Of a stretch of 64,000 bases of DNA, positions 26,794-37,792 are shown piece after piece. A program made the position numbers and the translations under genes. Positions within the stretch are counted from its first letter, which is position 1, and every line of letters begins with the position of its first letter. Under the pieces are notes generated by a model. The model worked only from the letters and a program-made list of their open reading frames with translations, was not told the origin of the DNA and made no database searches. Source of the stretch: an uncultured Paracoccus sp. (lineage in GTDB: Bacteria > Pseudomonadota > Alphaproteobacteria > Rhodobacterales > Rhodobacteraceae); assembly GCF_947496875.1 (NCBI RefSeq), contig NZ_CANMEH010000004.1, positions 124,001 to 188,000 on the forward strand, written 5' to 3'.

Positions 26794-27455
26794 TGCTGTT
26801 CGCCGCGGGTCGCGGCACCCGCATGGCGCCGCTGACCGACCATACACCCAAGCCGTTGATCCCGGTTGCGGGCCGCACCCTGCTGGACCGGGCGCTGGAT
26901 CTGGCACGCAACGGCGGCGCCCGCCGGATCGTCGTCAACACCCATCACCTGGGCGATCAGATCACGGCGCATCTGGCCGGCAGCGACGTGGTGATCTCGG
27001 ACGAATCCGACCTGCTGCGGGAAACCGGCGGCGGGCTGCGCCACGCGCTGCCGCTGCTGGGGGGCGGTCCGGTCATCACGATGAACCCCGACGTGGTCTG
27101 GACCGGCCCAAACCCGGTGGCCGCCCTGCGCGCGGCTTGGGACGGCGACCGGATGGACGCGCTGCTGATGCTGGTGCCGCACGACCGGGCAAGCGGCCGG
27201 GTCGGCGCCGGCGACTTCGCGCTGGACCCGCAGGGGCGGATCGCGCGCGGGGGCGACCACGTCTACGGCGGCTGCCAGATCATCCGCACCGACCGGCTGG
27301 CGGGGATCGGCGAGGAGGTGTTTTCGCTGAACCGCCTGTGGGACCTGCTGATCGCCGACGGTCGCGCCTTTGGCCTGGTCCATCCGGGCGGCTGGTGCGA
27401 TGTCGGCCGCCCCGACGCGATCCCGCTGGCCGAGGCGCTGATCCGCAATGGCTGA
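26766..27455 (+). CDS. murU: MurU-type nucleotidyltransferase
   Basis: N-acetylmuramate 1-phosphate uridylyltransferase type enzyme, 229 residues. It makes UDP-MurNAc from recycled peptidoglycan sugar and so bypasses de novo synthesis. The signature is LFAAGRGTRMAPLTDHTPKPL, with NTHHLGDQI, ETGGGLRHALP, TMNPDVVW and GWCDVGRPDAI. It overlaps the TsaE-AmgK gene by 28 bases and addB by eight, so it is cotranslated with both. Confidence 0.9.
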   Translation: MRPDAPDRLMLFAAGRGTRMAPLTDHTPKPLIPVAGRTLLDRALDLARNGGARRIVVNTHHLGDQITAHLAGSDVVISDESDLLRETGGGLRHALPLLGGGPVITMNPDVVWTGPNPVAALRAAWDGDRMDALLMLVPHDRASGRVGAGDFALDPQGRIARGGDHVYGGCQIIRTDRLAGIGEEVFSLNRLWDLLIADGRAFGLVHPGGWCDVGRPDAIPLAEALIRNG

Positions 27456-30453
27456 TCTGGGCGGGCTCTACGCGGTGCCGCCCGGCGCCGACTTTGCCGC
27501 GGCCTTCGCCGACGGGCTGCTGGCGCGGCTGGCCCCCAGCCCGCCCGAGGCGCTGGCCCGCGTCACCGTGTATGCGAATTCCGGCCGCACCCTGACCGCC
27601 CTGCGCGCCGCGTTCGAGGCGCGGGGGCCGCTGCTGCTGCCGCGGCTTCGGCTGTTGGCCGACCTGGGGGCCGACGGCGCCGACCAGCCGCTGGCCGCGC
27701 CACTGGCCCGGCGCCTGCAGCTTGCCCGGCTGATCGAGGCGGTCCCCGCCCATGCCCGTCCGGGGCAGAGCGTGCCCGAGCTCGCCGGTTCGCTGGCGCA
27801 GCTGATGGCCGAGATGCAGACCGAGGGGCTGGGTCCCGATGCGCTGGACCGGATCGACGCCGCCGACCACGCCGCCCACTGGCAGCGGGCGCTGGCCTTC
27901 CTGCGCATCGCCGCGGAGTTCCACCTGACCGGGCCCGCGCTGGACCGCGAGGCGCGCCAGCGCCGGGCGGCCGAACGGATGGCGGCGGACTGGGCGGCGG
28001 GCCGCAACCTGCCGGACGCGCCGGTGATCGTCGCGGGATCGACCGGCTCGCATGGCGGCACCCGGCTGTTCATGCAGGCGGTGGCCGCGCTGCCGAACGG
28101 GGCGGTGGTGCTGCCCGGCTTCGACTTCGACACGCCCCTGGAGATCTGGGACCGGCTGGCGCGGGATGGCACGGGCGACGGACAGGCCGGTGCCGCGCCA
28201 GGCCATGCCCCCGACGACCATCCGCAGGCGCGGTTTGCGCCACTGGTCGCCCGCTTCAGCCAGCCGCGCCCGTGGGTCGACGCGGCGGCGCCGGATCCCG
28301 CCCGATCGCGGCTGGTGTCGCTGGCGCTGCGCCCCGCGCCGGTGACCGACCAGTGGATCGCGCACGGCCCGGCGCTGGGCGACCTGCGCCCTGCCACAGG
28401 GAACCTGACCCTGATCGAGGCCGAGAACCCCGCGGAAGAGGCGGACGCCATCGCGCTGGTGATCCGTGCCGCCGTCGAGGACGAGCAGACGGTCACGCTG
28501 ATCGCCGCCGACCGTACCCTGACCCGGCGCGTCCAGGCGGCGCTGGATCGCTGGTGCCTGATCCCGGACGACAGCGCCGGTCAGCCCCTGTCACTGACCG
28601 CCGCCGGCCTGTTCCTGCGCCACGTCGCGGGGCTGTTCGGCCAGCCGCTGACCATCGACCGGCTGCTGGTGCTGCTGAAACATCCGCTGACCGCCACCGG
28701 CAGCGCCGCCTTGCCCCGCCGCGACCACCTGCGCCAGACCCGCGAGCTGGAACTGCAGCTGCGCCGCCACGGCCCGGCCTTTCCCGACGGCGCCGCCCTG
28801 CGCGACTGGGCCGGGCGGCCCGGCAGGCACGGCACCGACCCGGATCCGCAGCGGGCGATCTGGGCCGGCTGGGTGGCGGCGATGCTCGACCGGATGGCGC
28901 CGCTGGGCGATGACCGGGCCGCGCGGCCGCTGGCCGACCGGATCGACGACAGCCGCACTCTGGCCGAGGCGCTGGCCGCCGGGCCGGATGGCGATGTGGC
29001 GCAGTCGCGGCTGTGGGCCGAACAGCCCGGCGAACTGGCCCGCGCGGTGCTGGACCACATGGCCGAACACGCGGCCCTCGGGCCGCCCGCGACCGCTGCG
29101 GACCACGCCGACCTGCTGCTGGACCTGCTGCAGGCGCAGGCCGTCCGCCAGGACGTCGCCGCCCACCCCCTGGTCCGCATCCGGGGCCCGCGCGAAGCCC
29201 GCACCGAGGCCACCGGCCTGGTCATCCTGGCCGGCCTGAACGAGGGCGGGTGGCCGCAGGCGCTGCCGCCCGATCCCTGGCTCAGCCGGCAGATGCGCCG
29301 CCAGGCGGGGCTGACCCTGCCGGAACGGCGGATCGGCCTGTCCGCCCACGACTTCCAGATCGGGCTGGGCGCCCCACGGGTGATCCTGACCCGCGCCCGC
29401 CGCGACGCCGAGGCGGAAACCGTCCCCTCGCGCTGGCTGAACCGGCTGGTCAACCTGATCCGCGGGCTGGATGGCGACCAGCATGGCCCCACCGCGCTGG
29501 CCGACATGCAGGCGCGTGGCCGGGTCTGGCTGGACCACGCCCGGCAACTGCGCGCGCCCGGCAGCTTGGGCACTCCCGAACCACGCCCCTCGCCGATCCC
29601 GCCGCCCGGGGCGCTGGCCGACCTGTCGGTCACCGGGGTCGCACGGCTGATCCGCGACCCCTACGCGGTGTACGCGCAGAAGGTCCTTGGCCTGCGCCCG
29701 CTGGACCCCTTGCGGCCGCAACCGGATGCGGCAGAGCGCGGCACCATCCTGCACGACATCGTGCACGATTTCCTGACGCCGCCGCCGGGCCCGCTGGACG
29801 GGCCGGACATCCTGCGCGACCGGCTGCTGCAGGCAGCCGACCGGGTGCTGGAACGGGATGTGCCCTGGCCCGCCGCGCGGCTGTTCTGGACCGCGCGGAT
29901 CCGCCGCATCGCCGACCGGCTGGCCGCCGACGAACATGCAAGGCTGCAGCTTGGCAGCCCTGCCCTGGTCGAGGACCGCCACACCGTGCCGGTGCCGGGG
30001 CTGGATGTGCGCGGGCGCGCGTTCCGCCTGACCGCGAAGCCCGACCGCATCGACCATCTGCGGGACGGCACCGCGCATGTCTACGACTACAAGTCCGGCA
30101 AGCCCCCCAGCGACAGCCAGATGGCGGCCTTCGACAAGCAGCTGCTGCTCGAGGCGGCGATGGTCGAACGCGGCCTGCTGGGCGAACGCCGCCGCGTGTC
30201 CGGGATCAGCTATATCCGCCTGGGCGGGCCGGGCGAGACCGAGACGCGCGCCGCCTCGGCCGATCTGTTCACCGAGACATGGGACAGGTTCGTAGACCTG
30301 ATCTCGTGCTATCTGGCCGGCGGACAGGGATTCACCGCACGCGCCGCGCTGCAGTCGGTGACCGACCGCAGCGACTACGACGGCATCTCGCGGTTCGGCG
30401 AATGGACGACCGCCGATGCGGCGCACCCGCAGCAGGTGGGCGACCATGACTGA
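27448..30453 (+). CDS. addB: AddB, double-strand break repair nuclease subunit
   Basis: Subunit of the AddAB helicase-nuclease, the alphaproteobacterial counterpart of RecBCD, 1001 residues. The C-terminal RecB-type nuclease motif is visible in HVYDYKSGKPPSDSQMAAF near residue 875. LAGLNEGGWPQALPPDPWLSRQMRRQ and RVILTRARRDAEAETVPSRWLNRL are typical of the family. There is no Walker A, as expected for the alphaproteobacterial AddB. It overlaps murU upstream and addA downstream by eight bases each. Confidence 0.95.
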   Translation: MADLGGLYAVPPGADFAAAFADGLLARLAPSPPEALARVTVYANSGRTLTALRAAFEARGPLLLPRLRLLADLGADGADQPLAAPLARRLQLARLIEAVPAHARPGQSVPELAGSLAQLMAEMQTEGLGPDALDRIDAADHAAHWQRALAFLRIAAEFHLTGPALDREARQRRAAERMAADWAAGRNLPDAPVIVAGSTGSHGGTRLFMQAVAALPNGAVVLPGFDFDTPLEIWDRLARDGTGDGQAGAAPGHAPDDHPQARFAPLVARFSQPRPWVDAAAPDPARSRLVSLALRPAPVTDQWIAHGPALGDLRPATGNLTLIEAENPAEEADAIALVIRAAVEDEQTVTLIAADRTLTRRVQAALDRWCLIPDDSAGQPLSLTAAGLFLRHVAGLFGQPLTIDRLLVLLKHPLTATGSAALPRRDHLRQTRELELQLRRHGPAFPDGAALRDWAGRPGRHGTDPDPQRAIWAGWVAAMLDRMAPLGDDRAARPLADRIDDSRTLAEALAAGPDGDVAQSRLWAEQPGELARAVLDHMAEHAALGPPATAADHADLLLDLLQAQAVRQDVAAHPLVRIRGPREARTEATGLVILAGLNEGGWPQALPPDPWLSRQMRRQAGLTLPERRIGLSAHDFQIGLGAPRVILTRARRDAEAETVPSRWLNRLVNLIRGLDGDQHGPTALADMQARGRVWLDHARQLRAPGSLGTPEPRPSPIPPPGALADLSVTGVARLIRDPYAVYAQKVLGLRPLDPLRPQPDAAERGTILHDIVHDFLTPPPGPLDGPDILRDRLLQAADRVLERDVPWPAARLFWTARIRRIADRLAADEHARLQLGSPALVEDRHTVPVPGLDVRGRAFRLTAKPDRIDHLRDGTAHVYDYKSGKPPSDSQMAAFDKQLLLEAAMVERGLLGERRRVSGISYIRLGGPGETETRAASADLFTETWDRFVDLISCYLAGGQGFTARAALQSVTDRSDYDGISRFGEWTTADAAHPQQVGDHD

Positions 30454-33400
30454 CCTGACCCCGCCGACCCCCGCCCCGGCGCCCGCGGGTGCGACCGCCG
30501 ATCCGGACGACGCCACCCGCGCCCAGCGCCGGGCCGCCGATCCGGCGCGCTCGACCTGGCTGACCGCGAATGCCGGATCGGGCAAGACGCGGGTGCTGAC
30601 CGACCGGGTCGCGCGGCTTCTGCTTCGTGGCACTCGGCCGGAGCGGATCCTGTGCCTGACCTACACCAAGGCCGCCGCGTCCGAGATGCAGAACCGCCTG
30701 CTGTCGCGCCTGGGCAGCTGGGCGATGCTGCCCGACGGACAGCTGACCGGCGAACTGCAGCGTCTCGCCCCCGGCGACACGCCCGACCTGCGCGCCGCGC
30801 GCCGCCTGTTCGCCCAGGCGATCGAGACGCCCGGCGGGCTGAAGGTGCAGACGATCCACAGCTTCTGCGCCGCCGTGCTGCGCCGCTTTCCGCTGGAAGC
30901 CGGGGTGCCGCACGGGTTTGCCGAGCTGGACGACCGCTCGGCCGCGAATCTGCGGGCCGAAATCGTCGAACAGATGGCCCGGCAGGGCGACCCCACCCTG
31001 ACCGACATCGCCATGCTGCTGACCGACGACCGGCTGGACCGGTTTCTGGCCTCGCTGCGCGACTTCGATTCCGCGCCCTGCCGCGCGACGATCTGGGACC
31101 AGGTGGATCTGCCGGACGGCTTCACCCCCGACAGCCTGCTGGCCCATGTCTTTCCCGACGGGGACTGCAGCGTGATCGCCGAACTGCTCCCGCATCTGCG
31201 GACCAGTGGTTCCAGGGACCGGACGGCCGGCGACCGGCTCGCCGCCGGACGCTGGGACCAGCCCGGCATCAACGAACTGATCCTGCTGGAACACTGCCTG
31301 CTGACCGGCGCGAAGGCGACGGCGCCGTTCACGGCCAAGATCGGCGGCTTTCCGGCCAAGGCCCTTCAGACCGGCGCCTGCGCGGCCCTGATGGAGGCGC
31401 TGACCGCGCTGATGGAACGGGTCGAGATCGCGCGCCCCCGGCGGCTGGCGCTGGACCATGCCCGCCGCACCCTGGCGCTGCAGGCGTTCGGCTGCGAATT
31501 CTGCCGCCGCTACGCGGAGGCCAAGCAGGCCGGCGGCTGGCTGGATTTCGACGACCTGATCACCCGCACCGCGCGGCTGCTGTCCGATTCGACCATGGCG
31601 CCATGGGTGCTGTTCCGGCTGGACGGCGGCATCGACCACATCCTGGTGGACGAGGCGCAGGACACCTCGCCCGGGCAGTGGCGGGTGATCCAGCGCCTGA
31701 CCGACGAATTCACCGCCGGCGCCGGGGCGCGGGCGGCGGCCCCGCCCGGTGACGCCCGCCCGGACGGCAGCACCCGCACGCTGTTCGTGGTCGGCGACCC
31801 CAAGCAGTCGATCTATTCCTTCCAGGGCGCCGACATCGCCGTGTTCGAGGAACGGCAGCGCGATTTTCAGACGGCGTTTTCGGTGCTGGACCCGCCCATG
31901 CAGCAGGCCGCCCTGGAACATTCGTTCCGCTCCTCGCCCGCGATCCTGTCGCTGGTCGATGCGGTCTTCGCGGGCGATGCGGCGCGCGGCCTCGGCGCCC
32001 CCCCGCACCACATCGCATTCCGCGCCGACCTGCCCGGCCGGGTCGACCTGTGGACCCCGGTCCCGGAACCCGAGGGCCCGCCGCCGCGCGACTGGCACCG
32101 GCCCGTGGATGCCCCCGCACCCAATGCCGCCACGACCGTGCTGGCCCAGGCCGTGGCCAGTCGGATCGAGTCCATGCTGGGCCAGCCGATCACCTCGGTG
32201 CGCGACAACCGCACCCGCCCGATCCGCCCCGGCGACATCCTGGTGCTGGTCCAGCGCCGCAGCCGGCTGTTTCCGGAACTGATCCGCGCGCTGAAGGCCC
32301 GCGGCCTGCCGGTCGCCGGCGCCGACCGGCTCAAGCTCGCGGCCGAGATCGCGGTCCGCGACATCCGCGCGGTGCTGTCCTTCCTGGCCACGCCAGAAGA
32401 TGACCTGGCGCTGGCCACCGCCCTGCGCTCGCCTCTGTTCGGCCTGTCCGAGGATGATCTCTACCGCCTGGCCGCGCCGCGCCGCGGCTATCTGTGGCAG
32501 GCGCTGCGCGACAGCGCGCCGGACAGCGCGGGCCGCGTCGCCTATGACCTGCTGGCGGATCTGCAGGGACAGGCCGATTTCCTGCGCCCGCACGACCTGA
32601 TCGCCCGGCTGCTGATCCGTCACGGCGGCCGTGCCCGGCTGATCGGCCGGCTGGGGCACGAGGCCGAGGACGGCATCGACGAACTGATGTCGCAGGCACT
32701 GACCTACGAACGGGCCGAGGTGCCGTCGCTGACGGGGTTCCTCGTCTGGCTGGCCGAGGATGAAACCGAGGTCCGGCGCCAACCCGGCGCGGCGGGCGAG
32801 GGCGCGGGGCTGATCCGGGTGATGACGGTGCACGGGGCCAAGGGGCTGGAAAGCCCCATCGTCATCCTGCCCGACACCGCCGAGCGCCGGGCGAACGACC
32901 AGGCGCAGATCCTGACCCCGCCGACAGGACCGCCGGCGATCTGGCGCGGGCGCAGCGACGAAAGGCCCGAGCCGGTCAGCCGCTGGGTGAAAGACGAGGT
33001 CCGGCGCAGGGACGAGGAAAACCGCCGCCTGCTCTATGTCGCGCTGACCCGCGCCGAAAGCTGGCTGATCGTCGCCGCCGCCGGCAAGACCGGCCCGGAT
33101 TGCTGGCACGGGCTGGTCAGCAGCGGCATGGACCGGCTGACCGGGGCTGTCGATCCCGCCGCCGGTGCCGCCCCGGCCCTGACCGAATCGCACCACGAGA
33201 TCCCCGGCATCGGCCGGGTCCGCCGCCTGACCTTCGGCGACTGGCCACAGCTCCCCGGCGACGCGCCCCCGGCCCCGCCAACCACGCCTGCCCCGCTGCC
33301 GCTCTGGGCCGCCGCCCTGCCCGCCACGCCGCCGCGCCCGCCCCGCCAGCTGGCCGCGACCGGCCTCGGCGGGGCCAAGGCGCTGGGCAGCATGGCCGAC

Positions 33401-33982
33401 GCCGACCGTCAGGCCGCGATGCTGACCGGAACCCGCCTGCACCTGCTGCTCGAGGAACTGCCCGGCCGCGACCCCGCCGACTGGCCGGCCATCGCCCGCG
33501 CCACCCTGGCCGGGGCCGAGGGTGGACTGCCCGACGCGGCGACGCTGGACACGCTGCTGGACGAGGTCGCGGCGGTGATCGGGGCCGCGGATCTCGCCGC
33601 GCTGTTCACCCCCGACGACCCCGGCGCCACCGTGCTGCAGGAGGTTCCGCTGACGGCCACGCTACCCGGGATCGGACCGCTCACCGGGACCATCGACCGG
33701 CTGATCGTGGCGCCCGACCGGGTGCATCTGATCGACTACAAGTCGAATGCCGACCTGCCCGGCACGGCGGCCGAGGTGCCCGAGGGGATCCTGCGCCAGA
33801 TGGCCGCCTATCGCGCCGCCCTGGCGCTGATCTATCCGGGCCGGGCGCTGCGGGCCAGCGTGCTCTGGACCCGCGGGCGGCGGCTCATGGACCTGCCCGA
33901 TCCGCTGCTGGATGCCGCGCTGGACCGGGCCCGGGCGGCGCTCGACGGCACCGGCCCGGCCGCCCACCCGACGGGCCGGTGA
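30446..33982 (+). CDS. addA: AddA, ATP-dependent helicase/nuclease subunit
   Basis: UvrD-type helicase plus nuclease, 1178 residues. Motif I is [17 protein letters not shown] near residue 40, followed by [12 protein letters not shown]. Helicase motifs include [48 protein letters not shown] and [10 protein letters not shown]. The C-terminal nuclease domain has [14 protein letters not shown]. It resects double-strand ends for RecA loading. ATG 30446 overlaps the addB stop; 30 bases upstream an in-frame start is less likely. Followed by trxA after a 94-base gap. Confidence 0.96.
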   Translation: MTDLTPPTPAPAPAGATADPDDATRAQRRAADPARSTWLTANAGSGKTRVLTDRVARLLLRGTRPERILCLTYTKAAASEMQNRLLSRLGSWAMLPDGQLTGELQRLAPGDTPDLRAARRLFAQAIETPGGLKVQTIHSFCAAVLRRFPLEAGVPHGFAELDDRSAANLRAEIVEQMARQGDPTLTDIAMLLTDDRLDRFLASLRDFDSAPCRATIWDQVDLPDGFTPDSLLAHVFPDGDCSVIAELLPHLRTSGSRDRTAGDRLAAGRWDQPGINELILLEHCLLTGAKATAPFTAKIGGFPAKALQTGACAALMEALTALMERVEIARPRRLALDHARRTLALQAFGCEFCRRYAEAKQAGGWLDFDDLITRTARLLSDSTMAPWVLFRLDGGIDHILVDEAQDTSPGQWRVIQRLTDEFTAGAGARAAAPPGDARPDGSTRTLFVVGDPKQSIYSFQGADIAVFEERQRDFQTAFSVLDPPMQQAALEHSFRSSPAILSLVDAVFAGDAARGLGAPPHHIAFRADLPGRVDLWTPVPEPEGPPPRDWHRPVDAPAPNAATTVLAQAVASRIESMLGQPITSVRDNRTRPIRPGDILVLVQRRSRLFPELIRALKARGLPVAGADRLKLAAEIAVRDIRAVLSFLATPEDDLALATALRSPLFGLSEDDLYRLAAPRRGYLWQALRDSAPDSAGRVAYDLLADLQGQADFLRPHDLIARLLIRHGGRARLIGRLGHEAEDGIDELMSQALTYERAEVPSLTGFLVWLAEDETEVRRQPGAAGEGAGLIRVMTVHGAKGLESPIVILPDTAERRANDQAQILTPPTGPPAIWRGRSDERPEPVSRWVKDEVRRRDEENRRLLYVALTRAESWLIVAAAGKTGPDCWHGLVSSGMDRLTGAVDPAAGAAPALTESHHEIPGIGRVRRLTFGDWPQLPGDAPPAPPTTPAPLPLWAAALPATPPRPPRQLAATGLGGAKALGSMADADRQAAMLTGTRLHLLLEELPGRDPADWPAIARATLAGAEGGLPDAATLDTLLDEVAAVIGAADLAALFTPDDPGATVLQEVPLTATLPGIGPLTGTIDRLIVAPDRVHLIDYKSNADLPGTAAEVPEGILRQMAAYRAALALIYPGRALRASVLWTRGRRLMDLPDPLLDAALDRARAALDGTGPAAHPTGR

Positions 33983-34076
33983 CCGCCGGGGCTGCCGTCC
34001 CGCACCCGCGGGGTTGACCGGACCGGACCCCGTCCATAGCTCTGATCCGACCAGACCCCTCTGCAGGAGCTTTGCA

Positions 34077-34397
34077 ATGGCTACCCAACACGCCACCGAC
34101 GCCGATTTCGACAGCGTCGTGCGCCAGTCCGACACCCCCGTCGTCGTCGATTTCTGGGCCGAATGGTGCGGCCCCTGCCGCCAGATCGGCCCCGCCCTGG
34201 AAGAACTGGCCACCGAATATGACGGCCGCGTCAAGATCGTGAAGGTCAACGTGGACGAGAACCCGGACGCACCCGCGCAGCTTGGCGTGCGCGGCATCCC
34301 GGCGCTGTTCCTGTTCAAGGACGGCCAGGTCGTCTCGAACAAGATCGGCGCGGCACCCAAGGCCTCGCTCAAGGCCTGGATCGACGAGAACGTCTGA
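34077..34397 (+). CDS. trxA: Thioredoxin
   Basis: A 106-residue thioredoxin with the active site [10 protein letters not shown] at about residues 28-37, the cis-proline loop [11 protein letters not shown] and the ending [12 protein letters not shown]. Cytosolic disulfide reductase, reduced by thioredoxin reductase. The start follows CAGGAG. It has a leader gap after addA and probably its own promoter. GC-rich inverted repeats from 34399 may help termination, but no T-run is present. Confidence 0.97.
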   Translation: MATQHATDADFDSVVRQSDTPVVVDFWAEWCGPCRQIGPALEELATEYDGRVKIVKVNVDENPDAPAQLGVRGIPALFLFKDGQVVSNKIGAAPKASLKAWIDENV

Positions 34398-34457
34398 TCC
34401 GGCCGCGGCCGGCCGTCCCTGGGACCGGCCCGGCCATCACCGAAAGTCGGGCGGCGG

Positions 34458-35381
34458 TCAGATCGGCCAGCCGCCCCGACGCATGGCGGCCCTGATCCGG
34501 TCCGGCGCGTCGGGCCGCGTCGCGTTGATCGCCTGCATCTGCAGGAACCAGTAGAGATAGCGGTCGAAGGCCGGTGCGTGATCCGGCGCCCGGTCCAGCG
34601 CCGTCTCGACGCCAAGCGCCGCGACGTTCAGCCCGATATGGTGAAAGTCGATCTGCCCGAACAGCACCGCGGGCTTGTGCAGCAGGAACCCGTCGAAACA
34701 CACCGCGCTGTTCTGCGCCGCGACCCAGGCGCAGTCCCGCAGCAATGCGGCGCTGTCGCCCCCGATCGTCAGGTTCGGGTGCCGCGCCGCCAGCGCGGCC
34801 AGCGCCGCCCGGTCGTCGGCGTCGTAGCGTTCGCGCGGATGCAGCGTCGCCGCCACCGGCAGGCCGGTGGCGCAGACGCGGTCCAGCATCGCCACGGGGC
34901 TCATCGTCTGGAACGACCGGCAGCGCCGGACATGCCCCTGCAGCGGCACCAGCACATGCCGGCCGCGCCGCGGCGGCGGGCCGGGCAGCACCCGCGCCCG
35001 CAGCCGCTCGGCAAACGCCGCGGCAGCGGCGCCGTCGATCTGTGCGGGGTCGAAGGCCGCGCGCGCCACCGCAAAGCGCCAGCGCTCGGCCACCGGCTCG
35101 ATGAACCAGAACGGATAGTGATAGGCGCGGCGAAAGCTCAGCGCCCGGGGATGGGACGGCCGCCGCATATGGTGCAGCGCGTGCACGCCTTCGGGCAGAT
35201 CGTCCCCGTCGGCCGCCGGTCCCTCGGGCAGCAGCGCGACCTGCCACCCGGCATCGCGCACCGCGTCGGTCAGCACGTTCAGGAAATTGAACCGCCGCGC
35301 CCGCGCGTTCGCCAGCATCGGTCCGTCCAGATGGATGCGCAGCAGCTTGGGGCGTCGGTCGGCGGGCGGGCGCGCGGGCAT
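34458..35381 (-). CDS. KpsS/capsule polysaccharide biosynthesis-like protein
   Basis: A 307-residue protein on the opposite strand to its neighbours. It opens [22 protein letters not shown]. The C-terminal part, [45 protein letters not shown], has the layout of capsule polysaccharide biosynthesis (KpsC/KpsS-type) glycosyltransferases, where a Ser and the HKPAVLFG loop bind the sugar nucleotide. No other polysaccharide genes are nearby. It may be a conserved single-copy gene at this trxA-hslV position; the substrate is unknown. Confidence 0.65.
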   Translation of the reverse strand: MPARPPADRRPKLLRIHLDGPMLANARARRFNFLNVLTDAVRDAGWQVALLPEGPAADGDDLPEGVHALHHMRRPSHPRALSFRRAYHYPFWFIEPVAERWRFAVARAAFDPAQIDGAAAAAFAERLRARVLPGPPPRRGRHVLVPLQGHVRRCRSFQTMSPVAMLDRVCATGLPVAATLHPRERYDADDRAALAALAARHPNLTIGGDSAALLRDCAWVAAQNSAVCFDGFLLHKPAVLFGQIDFHHIGLNVAALGVETALDRAPDHAPAFDRYLYWFLQMQAINATRPDAPDRIRAAMRRGGWPI

Positions 35382-35463
35382 GGCCGCAGGCTATCCGGCC
35401 CCCCGCGGTTGCGGAAGATGGCGCCCGCGCCTATCTCGGGCGCCGAAGACTGAAGGGACGCGA

Positions 35464-36021
35464 ATGAGCGACGACAGATTTCCCGGGTGGCACGGCACCA
35501 CGATCCTGGCGGTCCGGCGCGGCGGCCGGGTGGTCGTTGCCGGCGACGGCCAGGTCAGCGTCGGGCAGACGGTGATGAAGGGCACGGCCCGCAAGGTCCG
35601 CCGCCTGTCGCCCGGCGGCCATGACGTGGTGGTGGGCTTTGCCGGATCGACCGCCGACGCCTTCACCCTGCTGGACCGGCTGGAGAAGAAGCTGGAAGCC
35701 TCGCCCGGACAGCTGCAGCGCGCCTGCGTCGAGCTGGCCAAGGACTGGCGCACCGACAAGTACCTGCGCAACCTGGAAGCGATGCTGATCGTCACCGACG
35801 GCGCCCAGCTGTTCGTGGTGACCGGCGCCGGCGACGTGCTGGAACCCGAACACGACGTGGCCGCCATCGGCTCGGGCGGCAACTTCGCGCTCGCCGCCGC
35901 CCGGGGGCTGATGGACACCGACCGGGACGCCGAGTCGGTGGCCCGCGCGGCCATGGCCATCGCCGCCGACATCTGCGTCTACACCAACGGCAATCTGACC
36001 GTCGAAACCATCGAGGCCTGA
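35464..36021 (+). CDS. hslV: HslV, ATP-dependent protease peptidase subunit
   Basis: Proteasome-like threonine peptidase of 185 residues forming the HslVU complex. The catalytic Thr is exposed after removal of the short leader [11 protein letters not shown] (sequence [10 protein letters not shown]). Other family stretches are [32 protein letters not shown] and [19 protein letters not shown] 35464 follows AAGGGACG. hslU begins four bases after the stop region, forming an operon. Confidence 0.97.
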   Translation: MSDDRFPGWHGTTILAVRRGGRVVVAGDGQVSVGQTVMKGTARKVRRLSPGGHDVVVGFAGSTADAFTLLDRLEKKLEASPGQLQRACVELAKDWRTDKYLRNLEAMLIVTDGAQLFVVTGAGDVLEPEHDVAAIGSGGNFALAAARGLMDTDRDAESVARAAMAIAADICVYTNGNLTVETIEA

Positions 36022-36024
36022 GCC

Positions 36025-37323
36025 ATGACCGACATGACCCCGCGCGAGATCGTCAGCGAACTCGACCGCTTCATCATCGGCCAGGCCGCCGCCAAGCGCG
36101 CCACCGCCGTCGCCATGCGCAACCGCTGGCGCCGCCAGCAGCTGCCCGACGACCTGCGCGACGAGGTGTATCCCAAGAACATCCTGATGATCGGCCCCAC
36201 CGGGGTCGGCAAGACCGAGATCAGCCGCCGCCTGGCGCGGCTGGCCGGCGCCCCGTTCGTCAAGGTCGAGGCGACCAAGTTCACCGAGGTGGGCTATGTC
36301 GGCCGCGACGTCGAACAGATCATCCGCGATCTGACCGACGCTGCCGTGGCCGAGACCCGCGACCGGATGCGCGAGGCGGTCAAGGCCCGGGCCCACCAGG
36401 CCGCCGAGGAACGCGTCATCGCGGCGCTCGCCGGCGACCAGGCCCGCGACCAGACCCGCGAGATGTTCCGCGGCAAGCTCAAGCGCGGCGAACTGGACGA
36501 CACCGTGATCGAGCTGGAGCTGACCGACCACTCCAACCCGCTTGGGATGGAGATCCCGGGCCAGCCGGGGCTGGGCAACATGATGGACCTGTCGGGGCTG
36601 ATGAAGGCCTTTGGCGGCCGCCGGGTGCGCCGCAAGGTCACGGTCGCCGCGTCCTACGACCTGCTGATCGCCGAAGAGGCCGACAAGCTGCTGGACGACG
36701 ACCAGATCAAGGCCGCGGCGCTGGACGCCGTGCAGCAATCCGGCATCGTCTTCATCGACGAGATCGACAAGGTCTGCGCCCGCAGCGACGCGCGCGGCGG
36801 CGAGATCAGCCGCGAGGGGGTGCAGCGCGACCTGCTGCCGCTGATCGAGGGCACCACCGTCAGCACCAAGTACGGCCCGGTCCGCACCGACCACATCCTG
36901 TTCATCGCCAGCGGCGCGTTCCACATCGCCAAGCCCAGCGACCTGCTGCCGGAACTGCAGGGCCGGCTGCCGATCCGGGTCGAGCTGCGCGCCCTGACCG
37001 AGGAGGACTTCGTCCGCATCCTGACCGAAACCGACAACGCCCTGACCCGCCAGTACACTGCGTTGATGGCGACCGAGGGGGTGACCGTCAGCTTCACCGA
37101 CGACGGCATCGCGGCGCTGGCCCGGATCGCCGCCGAGGTGAACGGCAGCGTCGAGAACATCGGCGCCCGACGGCTCTACACGGTGATGGAACGGGTGTTC
37201 GAGGATCTGTCCTTCACCGCCCCCGACCAGGGCGGATCGCAGGTCACGGTCGACGCGGACTTCGTCGAATCGCAGCTGGGCGACCTGTCCCGCTCGGCCG
37301 ACCTGTCGCGCTACGTCCTCTGA
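36025..37323 (+). CDS. hslU: HslU, ATPase subunit of HslVU protease
   Basis: AAA+ unfoldase of 432 residues that feeds substrates to HslV. Walker A is [17 protein letters not shown] near residue 52, with [22 protein letters not shown]. The I domain spans roughly 110-230. Walker B is [13 protein letters not shown] near 245, and the ending [15 protein letters not shown] is the C-terminal tail that docks into HslV. It follows hslV directly. Confidence 0.97.
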   Translation: MTDMTPREIVSELDRFIIGQAAAKRATAVAMRNRWRRQQLPDDLRDEVYPKNILMIGPTGVGKTEISRRLARLAGAPFVKVEATKFTEVGYVGRDVEQIIRDLTDAAVAETRDRMREAVKARAHQAAEERVIAALAGDQARDQTREMFRGKLKRGELDDTVIELELTDHSNPLGMEIPGQPGLGNMMDLSGLMKAFGGRRVRRKVTVAASYDLLIAEEADKLLDDDQIKAAALDAVQQSGIVFIDEIDKVCARSDARGGEISREGVQRDLLPLIEGTTVSTKYGPVRTDHILFIASGAFHIAKPSDLLPELQGRLPIRVELRALTEEDFVRILTETDNALTRQYTALMATEGVTVSFTDDGIAALARIAAEVNGSVENIGARRLYTVMERVFEDLSFTAPDQGGSQVTVDADFVESQLGDLSRSADLSRYVL

Positions 37324-37463
37324 CCCGCTGACGGGCGGACCCTGGACAGGTCCGGCCGGACTGTGGCGCGGGCGGCGGGCCCGCGGGAACCCCCTGCCCC
37401 GCGAACGGTTGTCCCGGCAGGGCATCCGCCGCCACCACCCCCATCCCTGCCGCAGGAGACATC

Positions 37464-37655
37464 ATGTCCAACCTCTTCAATGGCCTGATCGGCCTCGTCA
37501 TCTTTGCCCTGGACGTCTGGGCGATCGCCTCGGTCATCAACTCGAACGCGTCGGGCAAGTCCAAGATCCTGTGGGTCATCCTGATCGCGATCCTGCCGGT
37601 GCTGGGCCTGATCATCTGGTATTTCGCAGGGCCCAAGGCGAACTACCGCCGCTGA
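37464..37655 (+). CDS. Small membrane protein with PLDc_N-type domain
   Basis: A 63-residue protein with two hydrophobic helices (about 6-26 and 35-54) separated by a short polar loop NSNASGKSK, ending WYFAGPKANYRR. This layout matches the phospholipase D N-terminal (PLDc_N) domain that also occurs alone in small membrane proteins. Function unknown. The ATG is preceded by GCAGGAG. A strong intrinsic terminator follows at 37681, so it is probably a short transcript. Confidence 0.85.
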   Translation: MSNLFNGLIGLVIFALDVWAIASVINSNASGKSKILWVILIAILPVLGLIIWYFAGPKANYRR

Positions 37656-37680
37656 GCGACGCCGGGACGACACGGCACGA

Positions 37681-37704
37681 GGCCCCCGCATGCGGGGGCC
37701 TTTT
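37681..37704 (+). terminator. Intrinsic terminator after the small membrane protein gene
   Basis: A perfect 20-base palindrome, GGCCCCCGCA/TGCGGGGGCC, is followed by TTTT, 26 bases after the stop codon. It is the clearest rho-independent terminator in the window and may also serve the convergent gene at 37793. Confidence 0.85.
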
Positions 37705-37792
37705 CCGTTTGGTGTCCCCGGGCACCGCACGGCGATGCGCCCGCCGCCCCACCGGCACCATCCCGGCCCCCAGCCCCACGGCCGGGCTGCCG

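Noticed and set aside
30332-33442. A 1036-codon open frame on the minus strand.
   Set aside because: It lies wholly antisense to addA, which has all helicase motifs; high GC keeps the opposite frame open.
37368-37384. A terminator hairpin GCGGGC-GGCGG-GCCCGC after hslU.
   Set aside because: There is no T-run and such GC stems are common by chance here.
35431-37425. A 664-codon open frame on the minus strand.
   Set aside because: Antisense shadow of hslV-hslU.
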